Below are positions 42,008 through 52,696 of a DNA stretch of 64,000 bases, one piece after another (the first letter of the stretch is position 1; each line of letters begins with the position of its first letter). The position numbers and the translations under genes are program-made. The notes under the pieces were generated by a model, which was not told where the DNA came from, ran no database searches, and saw only the letters and a list, made by a program, of their open reading frames with translations. This DNA comes from Rotaria sordida (taxonomy: Eukaryota > Rotifera > Eurotatoria > Philodinida > Philodinidae). Location of the stretch: contig CAJNOL010000232.1 in the NCBI GenBank assembly GCA_905250125.1, forward strand, positions 124,001-188,000, read 5' to 3'.

Positions 42008-42480
42008 TTAGCGATTTTTCAAAGTTGTCTTGTGATGGACGAAAACATGACTTGTACAGACTTCATATTGATCGATTTCTTGAAGCTTTTGACTTATTCT
42101 TGTTTTCAACTGGTCAATAGTTTTTGCTTCACAACCATTAGTGTATACTTTATCATCCAAAATCCACCAAATTGTTTCAGTAGGACATGCTTGAGGACAG
42201 TTTTGAGGATTCTTTCCTTTTGACACTACATCAATATGGTGTTCTTCTAAAACTCAATTACACTTGATGCATAATGACTTGTTGCCAAATCAGACTAGAA
42301 TAAAACCTTGTCTGTTTTGTGACAGCTATTAATAAAAGGAATTAAACGTTCCTTGACACAATATGTGAGATATGTGATTTTATTGATTTCTCGCTTTTGT
42401 TCTGCAAAAAATAGTTCAAAGACGCCTTTTTGAGATACAGTAATCCAAACCAAAAGCTTAAAAGGGAACCTTCTCAGGTG
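42008..42480 (-). pseudogene. Tc1/mariner-type transposase remnant (C-terminal part)
   Basis: Read on the minus strand, the 5' part gives WITVSQKGVFELFFAEQKRE and later KERLIPFINS and DLATSHYA, the last being the context of the second catalytic Asp of DDE transposases. After a frame change come NPQNCPQACPTETIWWILDD and KVYTNGCEAKTIDQL, the typical C-terminal block (NPP..PQARPIE..W). Stops and a frameshift near 42250 break it. A shorter remnant of the same C-terminus lies on the plus strand at about 43120-43340, facing the other way. Neither can make an intact enzyme. Confidence 0.75.
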
Positions 42481-43119
42481 ATAGGGCGCTTTTCAGCCAG
42501 AGTTTTTCGCATCTTGTAGCCCATATTGAGCTATATTTATAGTAAAAAAAGTTCGGGCCCCTAGCGTATTTCTGAGGAGATATCGAGTTCTTAGTGAATT
42601 TTCGCTATAGTACGCCTACATTGGCAGCAAAGCTATACTTTCGAATTTTGATCTGAAACTTTGCCTGCATAAAGACCTCAGCTAGACTAGTTTGCATAAA
42701 AAATTTCAGAAGTGTTGAAAAGAGTCTCTCTAAGATATGAAACTATCAAGGTATAGTCCCTTTTTCATCACTAGTATATATAGTATGCATTTTTTTTCAA
42801 AGCTTGATATCTTAGAGAGACTCTTTTCAAAACTTCTGAAATTTTTTATGCAAACTAGTCTAGCTGAGGTCTTTATGCAGGCAAAGTTTCAGATCAAAAT
42901 TCGAAAGTATAGCTTTGCTGCCAATGTAGGCGTACTATAGCGAAAATTCACTAAGAGCTCGATATCTCCTCAGAAATACGCCAGGGGCCCGAACTATTTT
43001 TACTATAAATATAGCTCACTATGGGCTACAAGATGCGAAAAACTCTGGGTGAAAAACGCTCTATCACCTGGGAAGGTTCTCTTGTTAGCAAAATATTTTT
43101 GAGCTCGCTTGAATTTTAC

Positions 43120-43340
43120 ATCTGGTGGTGTGATGTTTGGATTAGATGTATAGAACCCATGATTAATTGATACAGTGTTCTTAGTTAACGTAAAATAATA
43201 TACACTAATGGTTGAGAAGCAAAAACTATTGACCAGTTGAAAATAAGAATAAGTCAAAAGCTTCAAGAAATCAATATGAAGTCTGTACAGGTCATGTTTT
43301 CGTCCATCACAAAACAACTTCGAAAAATCGCTAATAAAGG
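43120..43340 (+). pseudogene. Second, deleted Tc1/mariner transposase remnant
   Basis: The plus strand encodes the same C-terminal piece as the copy at 42008-42226 (KQKLLTS frame, and in another frame EAKTIDQLK...SQKLQEIN with stops). It is preceded by a diverged segment that includes TSGGVMFG. The DLATSHYA region is missing, so this copy carries an internal deletion. It faces outward relative to the left copy. Confidence 0.55.
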
Positions 43341-43483
43341 ACCATATGCAGCTTGCTCATTTTAATTTTTAGAACATCTCTGTTTGTACTTTCTTTTGAT
43401 ATTATTTGTCAAACAGTAAGGCTTTTGCTAATAAAGACATAAGAAAAACAAATTTGTACCAAGACTTTCGCGCCATAGGTTAG

Positions 43484-44232
43484 TTGAAAAACACAGTAAC
43501 TTTTTTTCATTATAAAATGGTCCTTGAAAATTATTCATCGAAATAAACAGTATGCTGAAGCCATTTCTAGTCATTTAATGTCAATGCATTACTAATCAAT
43601 GTTTATCAAGATCGAAATAGTTCATTGCACAATTTGTTTACTTAACGAAAAATTTTTACAGTTAAAAAAAACGTCGTTAAGATTAACAACGCAATGAAAG
43701 AATATGTCATCACATAATTTATTTTTTCAAGCAAAACAAAATTAATAATAAAAAATCATTAATGAGATTTTCAATAGTTTAATTATTTTCAGTGAGAAAA
43801 CATAACAGAGCAAGAATAATTATAGAAATTTTCAACAAGACATACTTATAATTAGAAATACCTATCCTATTCATTCTGTAACAACAAATTGAATTTATTT
43901 AGCGTTAATGTGAAAAAAAAACAACGAAGGTAAAGAGGAGAGAAGAAGAAAAGAAAGAACGAAATAAAATATTCACAATCAACAAATGTCTTGAAGAACT
44001 GATTATTTCTTTGAATTTTTTTCTTTTGCTTTCAACTGGCCTCTATTTTTTTTCGTGTCAATAAGCATATGAGAACAATGCAAAAAGAAGAAAAATCGAT
44101 TTCGAAAATAAATATTAGTAGACGATCGACAAAAACAAAAAATAAGTAGAAGGTATATTATTGTATTTTTCTGTCAGAAATTGAATAAATTCGTTTGCTT
44201 TTTTCTATATTACAGTTCCAATTGTATTAACC
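43484..44232. other. Upstream region of the 44.2 kb gene
   Basis: AT-rich. A clear acceptor (ctatattacag) ends at about 44216, 17 bases before the start codon of the next gene. This suggests a 5' untranslated intron or a trans-splice site. Nothing else is recognised. Confidence 0.4.
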
Positions 44233-45590
44233 ATGACTGATGAACAACATCGTAAAAGTAAAGATCATATTATTTCAAATCTTAATTCAAAGAAAAAAAA
44301 AAATATTCGAGTATTTGTTCGACGAAAAAGTTTACCACATGGTATTTTACATAAATCTATTTCAACCAAATCATATACTATCAAACATTTAACTGCAACT
44401 ATAGAAAAACATTTAAATATAAATAAAAAAAATTTACGAAATAATAAAAATATTATTGTCGTAAATTATCAACCGGTGTTCGTTCATTCTCATCAACAAA
44501 AATCTATGGAATCAAAAACAATACGAACATATCCATCAACAACTCATAATAATCGACGAACTAGTATAAGAACAATATCAAATACTAATAATTCATTATT
44601 TCATTCAAAAACTAATTATACTTTAAATCGACAACCTTCTTCATTCGATCTAGCTGATGTTGAAGATCCATTAATATATATTGAAATGATGTATCAACAA
44701 TTATTTACTGAAAATGGACAATTACGTAGTGGAGTTGAACCAACAGTTGTAGCAAATCGTGTTAAAGAAATTGTAACAAATTCAAGAAGAAATTCAATGA
44801 CACGAAGAGATTCGCTAACATCAAATTTTTATCAAGAGAAATGTTTATTAACACCATTTACTCATTCAATATCATCAAAACGGAAATCAATTTCAGCGCC
44901 TTGTTTCGTAACTAATACATTTAGTGTAGAAGAAGAAGAAGAATTTAATCCACTATTACAAACAAGTAGAATTCCTACTACTTCCAAACGGTAATATAAT
45001 TATAATTTATCCTCTATTTGAAATTTAATTTTCTGAATTTTCTTTTTTTTTTGTCTTAAAGAAGTTCACCACGATCAAGTGTAGATAATACAGATTCTCG
45101 TCTACAACGATTTCATGCATTTTTTAATTCATGTTATCAACATGATCAAAAACGAACATCAAAAAATGAAATTACAACTAATTCTAATTATCCATTTTCT
45201 ACTGATGATACAGATAATGAAGATTTTGATAGATTTTCTGATTTCAATTCTTGCCAAAAAACATTTCCTACATCACAACCAGAAAGTATTGATGAAAATA
45301 TAACTCGTACTGATTCTAAACTTTTATTTTCATCTGGTTATCAATCATTACAATCACCACAACCAATTAAATACAAAATACATTCAGAAAATGATCATTA
45401 TAATTATTCAAAGTGTATACATATACCAGAAATTGTTATCACACCTCCAACAGGATCATTGATTACCATTCAACCAGTACGAGATGTATTTACAAAGCTT
45501 CTTAATTTTGTTTTTATTTCAAAAGATATTTTTCTTGTACCTTTACGCATTTTTCTTTTACGTCAAGAATCAATGCCAATAACTTATTAG
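44233..45590 (+). CDS. Unrecognised basic, Ser/Thr-rich protein
   Basis: Exons 44233-44990 and 45062-45590 join (CG|A) to 1287 nt, or 428 residues. The family is not recognised. The most ordered-looking stretch is around residues 138-185: DVEDPLIYIEMMYQQLF, then TENGQLRSGVEPTVVANRVK and EIVTNSRR. It looks like a short conserved helical module. It is flanked by basic Ser-rich sequence with several RRxS or KRKS sites (RRKSLPH, RRNSMTRRDSL, KRKSIS) that fit basophilic kinases such as PKA; phosphorylation is inferred. The C-terminal third is Asp/Asn/Ser-rich, then hydrophobic near the end (LLNFVFISKDIFLVPLRIF). An acceptor site 17 bases upstream of the ATG supports this start. Confidence 0.7.
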
Positions 45591-46529
45591 AAGAAAAGCA
45601 AAGCAAAACTTCACTAAATCTTATCCGTCCAAGACGTAGACTTTGTTTTTATTATAATCACAAATTTATAAATTTTCTTTTTCATATATCTATATATAAT
45701 AATACGGACATGAAAAAAAAAATAACAACAATATTTTAATTAATGAATTCATTTCTACGATTATTGTTTTATTATTTTGCTATATTTGCGGTGTTCTTAT
45801 AGATTTAATAATATACTTGTAGTTCAACTTATATTATTGAACATTAACAAAGAGATTTTTTTATTTATTTACTATGTTTAACTCTGACTTTAATAGTCCT
45901 AAATGGGCAGCTGTCTTATAACACATGTGTCCGTTAGGATGGTAAGTAAGAGACTACCAGAAAGAAAAAACTCAACACAATGAAAGAAGATGAGAGAAAA
46001 AAGAACAGAAATCAAGAAAAAGAAAAGAGAAGAAAAAAAAATTTAAAGAAAAACAAACAAGAGTAGATTTAATGCAGAGGATGACTAATTATGAAAAAGC
46101 ATGATTGACAACGAGAAGTTTTCAAAAGACAAAAGAAGAAAAATGACTGCTATTAAAATGTCTTTGGAAATTCAGCATAATATCTGATATATTTCAGGTT
46201 GATAATCGCCACTGAGTCAGATGAACCATGGTTTGATAACCAATTTAAGAAACGGCCAAATATATCTGTGTAATAGACAAATCGTTTAGAATGGTAGAGA
46301 CAACGAATCGATCTTCTTCCTTCATGCCACGTTGAACGATTCGCGTTTAAGTACAATTGTTCGAGCAACAGACAGCCGTCCAAGGATTTAACCATTTTCT
46401 TCAGATATGTGATCCAATATGCATAACCTGGATCATCAAGAGGACGTTCATCGCAAGTGAATGTGAAAAATAAATCGTTACAGCAATGACAGTAAAATGC
46501 TTGTTTAAGCGATGTATAATAAAAAGGAC
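45591..46529. other. Intergenic with an unidentified minus-strand frame
   Basis: The 45.6-45.8 kb part is probably the 3' end of the preceding gene. The minus-strand frame 46153-46533 (126 codons) starts MSPFYYTSLKQAFYCHCCND and contains balanced residues (Trp, Cys, His), unlike random AT-rich frames. It ends against the foldback at 46.53 kb. I recognise no family. It may be a decayed transposon frame or a terminal exon. Confidence 0.3.
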
Positions 46530-47302
46530 TCACGAGGAAACATATTCAACTGTCAAATTACTTTTGGATCGGGCATGTATGCAAACGATAGATCTCAGTG
46601 AGTTATTAAATGCCCTAGAATTGTTTGGTTTTCCAGCATTCTGTTGTCGAGTTATGGGTCTTTTATTTGATTTTGGCTTATAGACGTAAGATTCTTCTGA
46701 GTATCTGAATGATCGAATTTCAAACTGAAATTTTACCCATAGAAAGGCCTTATAAGCACTAGAAACTCACCAAAGTTTCAGCCAGAATGAATGTATCCTT
46801 ATCGAGATATTCACATTTTAAAGAAACGCCTGTTTTGAGATGTGTTTCAAAATAGAGACATTTTCATGACGAGTTGATGTCTCGATAAGGATTAGGGGTG
46901 TTACTTTATTTTTATGTTTCGTTATAATAAAGAATAAAGTAAAGACAATCTTTATCTTTATTTTATAAAGAATAAAGATAATCTTTACTTTAAAAATAAA
47001 GATAAAGAATTAAAGAAAATCTTTATTTTTTAAAAAATAAAGATAAAGTGAATCTTTATATTTATAAAATAAAGATAAAGATAATCTTTATTTTTAAAAA
47101 TAAAGTTAAAATAAAGAATAAAGAATAAAAAATAATTTGTCTGGAAATTACAACAAAATAAGTAAATCACTGTTGTTAACAACAGACAATGTCAATCAAA
47201 ACATGTTTTGTTATGTAGAAATATTTTTTGTCCAAAACAAGCCGTAATACAAAATCAGTAAAGTGCCGGAAAAAAGAGTTATAACTGTATTCATAGTCTT
47301 AG

Positions 47303-47452
47303 AATGGGGTGTGAGTGTGGGGTGTGTAGGTATAAGTGTGGGTGTGGGTGTGGGTATGGGTATAGGTATGGTTATGGATGTGGGTGTTCTCATCATGCAC
47401 ACTAACACCCAGAACCATAGCCTAAACCCAATACCCACACCCACACCCTTTC
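47303..47452. repeat. Interstitial TGTGGG-like tract, inverted
   Basis: 47303-47391 is G/T-rich with repeated gtgggtgtgggtgtggg and variants (gggtataggtatgg). 47399-47452 is the C/A-rich counterpart (cccaatacccacacccacaccc) in inverted orientation after a spacer of about 10 bp. TGTGGG is, as I recall it, the telomeric repeat reported for the bdelloid Adineta vaga. Here it lies inside a transposable element. Confidence 0.7.
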
Positions 47453-47799
47453 TCCCTCCTCTCCCTTGTTCTCTTTCTTCATTTGTCTAAAATGCACCTA
47501 ATGCATTCGGAAAAATCATTTCATACTATATTTTTTTCATTTTTTTTCTCCAATTGTAACTAATTATGCATTAAATATGTCAGATGAATGTTATAACCGT
47601 TTCTCTATGCATGTATGTAAAACAGGGAATAAAGTTGCTCATATTAAAATATTGTAGTCAAGAAATTAAGGATGCACATCAAATATATGAATGACGAAAA
47701 TTGAAGGTATGAATATATTTATCGCATTGAGCAACATTATATCTATTATCTCTGATAAAGTAAATGCTAAAATTTTCATTCAATTTTAAAGGGACTCCC

Positions 47800-48500
47800 T
47801 TTCCGTGGTTTTTCGAGAACGGCTCATCAGAAAATTTTGAAACTTTCACAGCTGACAGATCTCTACATATAGAGTAAAAGTTGTCATAGACTCAAAATTC
47901 TGTAACGCTTCCTTCTAAGGATATTGAGGTCACAATGGCTAAAAATCACCCTTCAAATTGTCCCCGTTTCTCAGCTGCTATATGTGCTACAGAGCTGAAA
48001 TTTGTTTTACAGATACTAGACACTGTTTCTGGGACTGCTTTTTTGGTTTCTTTCTAACTTATTCTATTCGAAAAAAAAAGCCCAAATACGAAGAGCATCC
48101 TAAAAAGTACCTATTTTTTCGGATAGTGCTTGTCTTGTGAGAGCTGAAAAAACTCAGTAGTATTTTTTTTTCAAAATAAAAAAAAGTAGCTCCCCTAAAC
48201 TGTTCCTAGTATCTATAAGAAAAAATTTCAGCCTGAGCGGATGCATCGTGCCTGAGAAACGAGGGTGATTCTATTGATTTTCGCTGAAAAACCGGATTTA
48301 TAGAAAACTAGTAAAGAAAGAAAAATCGTGCTATACTCCAGCGGAAATCATGATATCTTTTCGATCTTGTTTTTAATATAAGGCAATGTTTGGGTTCTCA
48401 AAATGTCAACAATAGACAGAGGTGCACTTGAAAGCAAATTTAGAGCAGAAAAACCAAAAATCGAAGAGTTTGAAAATTTTGGGTCCGGAAAGGGGGGTCC
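47800..48500 (+). repeat. Diverged repeat, copy A (second copy at 53.3 kb)
   Basis: An ordered series of matches to 53330-53940: gctcatcag...aaattttgaaactttcaca, then cagatctctacata, catagactcaaaattct, gttagacact-like gactgtttctgggact, ctagtatctataagaaa...tttcagcc, gagaaacgagggtgatt, and ttaatata...aagcagaaaa. Identity is perhaps 65-70 percent by eye. This copy lies inside the hAT element. Confidence 0.5.
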
Positions 48501-49690
48501 CCTTAAGCTGACTAAGTAACGAAGTGAGTTCGAAGCTAGAGTTATGCAATAGAGCTCAGATGAGAAAATAAATACTCTTTTTTATATGATACACACCGTG
48601 GTTGATATCTTATTAAAGGGAATCTAAATATTCAAGACGCTAAACTTATCATCTGATGATAGATTTCATCATTCTTCTTCTTTTATATAATCGGATCCGG
48701 AAAAAATCCGAGATATAACATTTATACATGGCTGACATGATTGAACAAAATATTGGAAAAAAATAGTTAATCAACTATAGTCAAGCCATCTCTCCTAAAA
48801 GCAAAGCGATTTCGTCATTGGATATTGTTACCAGCGTTCCATTTACGTCAATGTCAAAAGATTATGACTATGTTGCAAAACGAATCAAGGAAAAACACTA
48901 TAATATTGTGCAGAACTTTTACTGAATTAGAGTCGTAGCCATTTTCACAATAAAAGCTAACACTTTTTAGAAGAATAATATAGTTAACTGAAAAGGTCAG
49001 GAGTAAGATTTGATTTTCATCTCAGTTATTACAAAGAAATTTATTGAAATAACTAACATATGATTTAGAAAAGCAATTCATTGAAATAAAGAACGGTATT
49101 AGCATATTGTCACTTTTTAAGTATTATATATTGTATTTATTTTTCAACTAATAAAGATAATCCTATGAAATAACTTTTAATTAATATGTATATATTATTG
49201 TTATAAAATGATTTATTTATTTTGTTGAAATTTCTAAAAAAAATTTTTTTTATTCTTTATTCTTTATTTTAACTTTATTTTTAAAAATAAAGATTATCTT
49301 TATCTTTATTTTATAAATATAAAGATTCACTTTATCTTTATTTTTTAAAAAATAAAGATTTTCTTTAATTCTTTATCTTTATTTTTAAAGTAAAGATAAA
49401 GTAACACCCCTAATAAGGATGCGTTCGTTCTGACTCAAACTTTGGTGAGTTTCTAGTGCTTATAAGGCCTTTCTATGGGTAAAATTTCAGTTTGAAATTC
49501 GATCATTCGGATACTCAGAAGAATCTTACGCCTATAAGCCAAAATCAAATAAAAGACCCATAACTCGACAACAGAATGCTGGAAAACTAAACAATTCTAG
49601 AGCATTTAATAACTCACTGAGATCTATCGTTTGCACATATGCCCGATCCAAAAGTGATTTGACAATTGAATATGTTCCCTCGTCAGATTT

Positions 49691-50388
49691 GTTTGCTGCA
49701 AATCTGTGAACAGGGAGACAAGTGGATAAAGCATCCCCATACCTTTCCAGAAATATGGCGGTAAAATTTTACATAGATTTTAGCATCGAAAAATTTATCC
49801 CCATTACTTTTTTCTGTTTAGAATTTTTTGTTTTTTTTTGAATGCTATTAACACTGAAATCCCGTATTAACTCAACTATACACCCACACTCACATCCCGT
49901 TTTTCGATCATATTGACCTCCAGAATCCCAACGAACAGATAATATACAACAATTGAAATAACTCATTTTTTTTCCAGCTTTTAATGCTTTATCTTTTAGT
50001 ATATTGTACCAAAAAATTGCCTAACTTGCTGAAACATAATTCTAGTGAACTTGTATAGGTCAATTTTTAAATATTTTTTGACACTACGTTGCTAGTGCTC
50101 TAAAGTCGATCCTAGCTAACTTTGCTATAATACATCTACATAAACTAAAAATTTAGGTTTTGTGGGTTCAGACTATGGTCTTTCAAACACACATAAAAAA
50201 TCAAAAATGTAGATTTTAATCGGTGCCTGCAATCTTCGGTCCCGTGGTGGAACATCTCTTAAGCATGTACGAACGTCAATTTACCATTAAAAATGTTATT
50301 TTATCTTATAATGGAAGAATGCATATTGTAACTCAAGAACATTGAACATATCCATGTAAAATTAAAAGTCTTACCTGTAAACTAAGAA
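49691..50388. other. Between two mobile elements
   Basis: A minus-strand frame at 49769-49966 (MSYFNCCILSVRWDSGGQYD...) contains several Cys and Trp residues but matches nothing I know. A small hairpin, cagatttgtttgctgcaaatctg, lies at 49685. No gene is supported. Confidence 0.35.
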
Positions 50389-50832
50389 GTTACATATAGG
50401 GGTGGGAAGTTACCGTTACCGTTCCCGGGTAACGGTAACGGGGCAGTTACCAGTTACCCGGGTAACTGGTAACGGGACAGTTACCAGTTACTTTTCAGGG
50501 TAACTTCTTTAAAACGACGAATTATGACTTCTTATGATCGAATTTTGTGAAAAAAATTAATTTTTGAATTTCGGAGTTACCCGGGTAACTGGTAACGGGA
50601 AACCAGTTACCAGTTACCGGGTAACTCCGGAATTCAAAAATTAATCTATCGACGAAATTCGATCATAGCAAGTCATAATTCGTCGTTATAAAGAAGTTAC
50701 CCGGAAAAAGTAACTGGTAACGGGGCAGTTACCAGTTACCTGGGAACTGGTAACTTTTTCCGTAGCAACCGTTACCGTTACCGTTCCCGGGTAACGGTCT
50801 GGGAACGGTAACTTCCCACCCCTAGTTACATA
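50389..50832. mobile_element. 428-bp hAT MITE with GTTACATA duplication
   Basis: The element runs 50397-50824, from TAGGGGTGGGAAGTTACCG to CGGTAACTTCCCACCCCTA, and is flanked by the octamer GTTACATA at 50389-50396 and 50825-50832. Both arms are built of repeats of the type ggtaactggtaacggg, and the whole element folds on itself (tcataattcgtcgtt pairs with aacgacgaattatga). It is much less AT-rich than its surroundings. hAT class is inferred from termini plus the 8-bp duplication. No coding capacity. Confidence 0.93.
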
Positions 50833-50892
50833 TATAAGCTGGTGATGTAAAGCATTCACATTGCAAGGTGTTTACAGTATATGTAATATGCC

Positions 50893-51160
50893 AACAATTC
50901 CAAATTTCAGTAAGATTTATTTTTCTCGTTTTTGTTATGGTTGGATAGAGCTCGTCGAGTTACATAAGAACAAATATATTTCAAATACAAAAACAAAACG
51001 AACATTTTAAGAGAAAGATTCATGATACTATTATTTTCAAATTTTCGTAAAACCTTTTTTTATATATTTGCAACATAGTTTTTCTTAAACAACTCGGCGA
51101 ACTCTATTCAATTATAACTAAAACACGAAAAATAACTCCTACTGAAATTTCAAATTTTTG
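50893..51160. mobile_element. Small foldback beside the hAT MITE
   Basis: The left arm has aaatttcagtaagatttatt, then ggatagagctcgtcgagtt. The right arm is the inverse: aactcggcgaactctattca and aataactcctactgaaattt. The arms are about 100 bp with about 80 percent pairing. No coding frame. Confidence 0.75.
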
Positions 51161-52094
51161 ATACGTTACATTAGCATTTGACCCGTACTCTTAATTTCAA
51201 CGATATTTTTTCGTCGAAGTGTGATAGTCACTCCAAACTCTGCTAGTGCTGTAATACATTCTACACATTTCTCAGACAATCTTCGCAATGATCTCATAGT
51301 AACTAAGTCATAATTGGCTGTTACTTTTAGAGCACGGTTATTAGTTGGATTGATTGCGAATCTGGATCTGGTTGACTCTACATTACATATACTGTAAATA
51401 CCTTGAAATTCGAATATCTTAATGGATGCATATTGTCAGCAGCTTATATTTTAAATTTCTTAGTTTGCCGGTTAGACCTTTAAATTGATACAAATATGTG
51501 CAACGTGCTTGAATTACAATACACAACCTTTTATTGTTGTTAATCTCTATCTATATTTGAAGATTGAATCTTTGAGGATACAATGCGAACGTAAAAACTC
51601 CAAGAAAAGTAGAGGTTTGAGAAAAATTTATAAAGCCTAATACACTTACTGTTATGTTTATCTTTCCTTTTTTTTCTCAAGTGTTCTTAGACAAAGACTT
51701 CGATGAGAAAAACTCGAATAACTACATGTATTATTGAATGAAATTTCAAACCAACTACAAACCCATTTGCAGATTTTGATTTTTGTCATATCTATTGAGA
51801 AGCAGATGTTTATAAACTAAATTTCTTATTGAACTAAAGAACATTGTGAAATGTCATTCGACAAGAATGCCTGTTGAAAACAAATATTTTGATTAATATT
51901 TATAGATGTTCGATAATAATAACTTGTTTATTATAGTCGATATTTACTGTTATTTGAATGATCACTCATTTAAACATTTTTACGATCGTGTATTTTTATT
52001 TTATTTACGTTATGCAAATATTAAAATATAATTATTTATTAAAAACTTTACGAGTATAAATAAAGTATAAGAAACAAAATCATAACAAAGAAAA
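51161..52094. other. Downstream of the RS-tract gene
   Basis: No gene recognised. The part nearest 52094 is probably the 3' untranslated region of the minus-strand gene. Confidence 0.4.
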
Positions 52095-52696
52095 TTACCA
52101 ACCAGATCTTCGTGGAGGAATAACAGGTGAACCAGCACGGGGTGATAAAGGTGGTGCATTAGAATATGGTTCCATATTCATATATGGCATTCCAGGACCA
52201 GCAAATGGTGAACCTCGATGACGACGTTCATTATCACTCCTTGATGATGATCTACTACCACGACGACTACGTGATTTAGATCGATGACGAGATGAATGAC
52301 GTGAACGAGGTCGATCATATATACCACTTCCAAAATGACTTGGACCAGCAAATTGAGGTTGTTGTCCATAAGAAAATGGAACTTGTGGATTAACGAAACC
52401 ACCACCGTGCATCATAGGACCATTAAAACCTGAACCATATGGACTCATCATTGGTGATGAACTGAAGCCTGCAGAAGAAAATGCAGCACCAGGCATAACA
52501 CTGCCTGCTGGAAATGGACCACTACTTTGAAAGTATCCTCCAGTATTACCAAATTGTCCATAACCTGGTTGATGTAAAGGACCTGAATATTGAGACATCA
52601 TATTGTTGTCAAAAGTGTTTCCACCAAATGGATTCCTAAACATAAATATAAAAGATTTATAATATATATATTTTTTTTTTAATCTTGTACTTACAT
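52095..52696 (-). CDS. Gly/Pro/Ser-rich protein with an RS tract
   Basis: Minus strand, exons 52695-52696 and 52095-52635, total 543 nt, or 180 residues. The start codon itself is split: the upstream exon ends AT before a good donor (gtaagt) and the next exon begins G after tttatgtttag, giving MNPFGGNTFDNNMMSQYSGP. If the intron is retained, an ATG within its last bases gives MFRNPFGG instead. The first ~110 residues are Gly/Pro/Phe/Ser/Gln-rich and prion-like. Then comes an Arg-Ser tract (RPRSRHSSRHRSKSRSRRGS), then a Pro-rich tail ending PPRRSGW. RS tracts are common in splicing and mRNA-binding factors, so an RNA-associated nuclear role is inferred. I see no RRM or other folded domain. Confidence 0.75.

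Larger units (their letters stand above)
41859..43483. mobile_element. Large foldback with Tc1/mariner remnants
   Basis: The outer termini are inverse: ctaacctacggcgcgaaagt at 41859 and actttcgcgccataggttag ending at 43483. Pairing then runs inward through tcttggtacaaatttg, gcaaaagccttactgtttga, gagcaagctgcatatggtcc and the transposase 3' end. A second, near-perfect inverted pair of about 300 bp per arm occupies 42470-42770 and 42775-43076 (aggtgatagggcg / cgctctatcacct; aaagacctcagctagactag on the left and its inverse on the right). The left half carries about 240 bp of extra transposase sequence, so the palindrome is asymmetric. Confidence 0.85.
46893..49412. mobile_element. hAT-type element, 2.5 kb, with ATAAGGAT duplication
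   Basis: The termini are TAGGGGTGTTACTTTAT and the inverse, ending GTAACACCCCTA. The same octamer ATAAGGAT flanks both sides (46885-46892 and 49413-49420), a perfect 8-bp target duplication. The subterminal 200 bp at each end are inverse AATAAAGATAAAG-type repeats (46955-47130 and 49245-49400). The interior holds a TGTGGG-like tract and a repeat that recurs at 53.3 kb, but no hAT transposase I can recognise, so the element looks non-autonomous. Confidence 0.85.
46530..49690. mobile_element. Foldback element split by a nested hAT insertion
   Basis: The outer arms 46530-46892 and 49413-49690 are inverse: gaggaaacatattcaactgt / tgaatatgttccctcgtcag; ttttggatcgggcat / atgcccgatccaaaag; gatagatctcagtgagttat / inverse; ccatagaaaggccttataag / inverse. 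Removing the inner insertion and one 8-bp duplication brings the two halves together as one foldback of roughly 630 bp. The arms are close to 90 percent alike by eye. No coding frame. Confidence 0.8.

Noticed and set aside
43003..43317. 104-codon minus-strand frame
   Set aside because: It is antisense to a transposase remnant within the foldback; no family match.
47211..47490. Overlapping frames on both strands with (GVGVGMGI) or (PIPIPTPTP) repeats
   Set aside because: They are translations of the TGTGGG-like tract and not proteins.
52178..52405. 75-codon minus-strand frame in the RS-tract gene
   Set aside because: It is an alternative frame of the real coding exon; Val/His-rich repeats are a shadow of the Arg-Ser codons.
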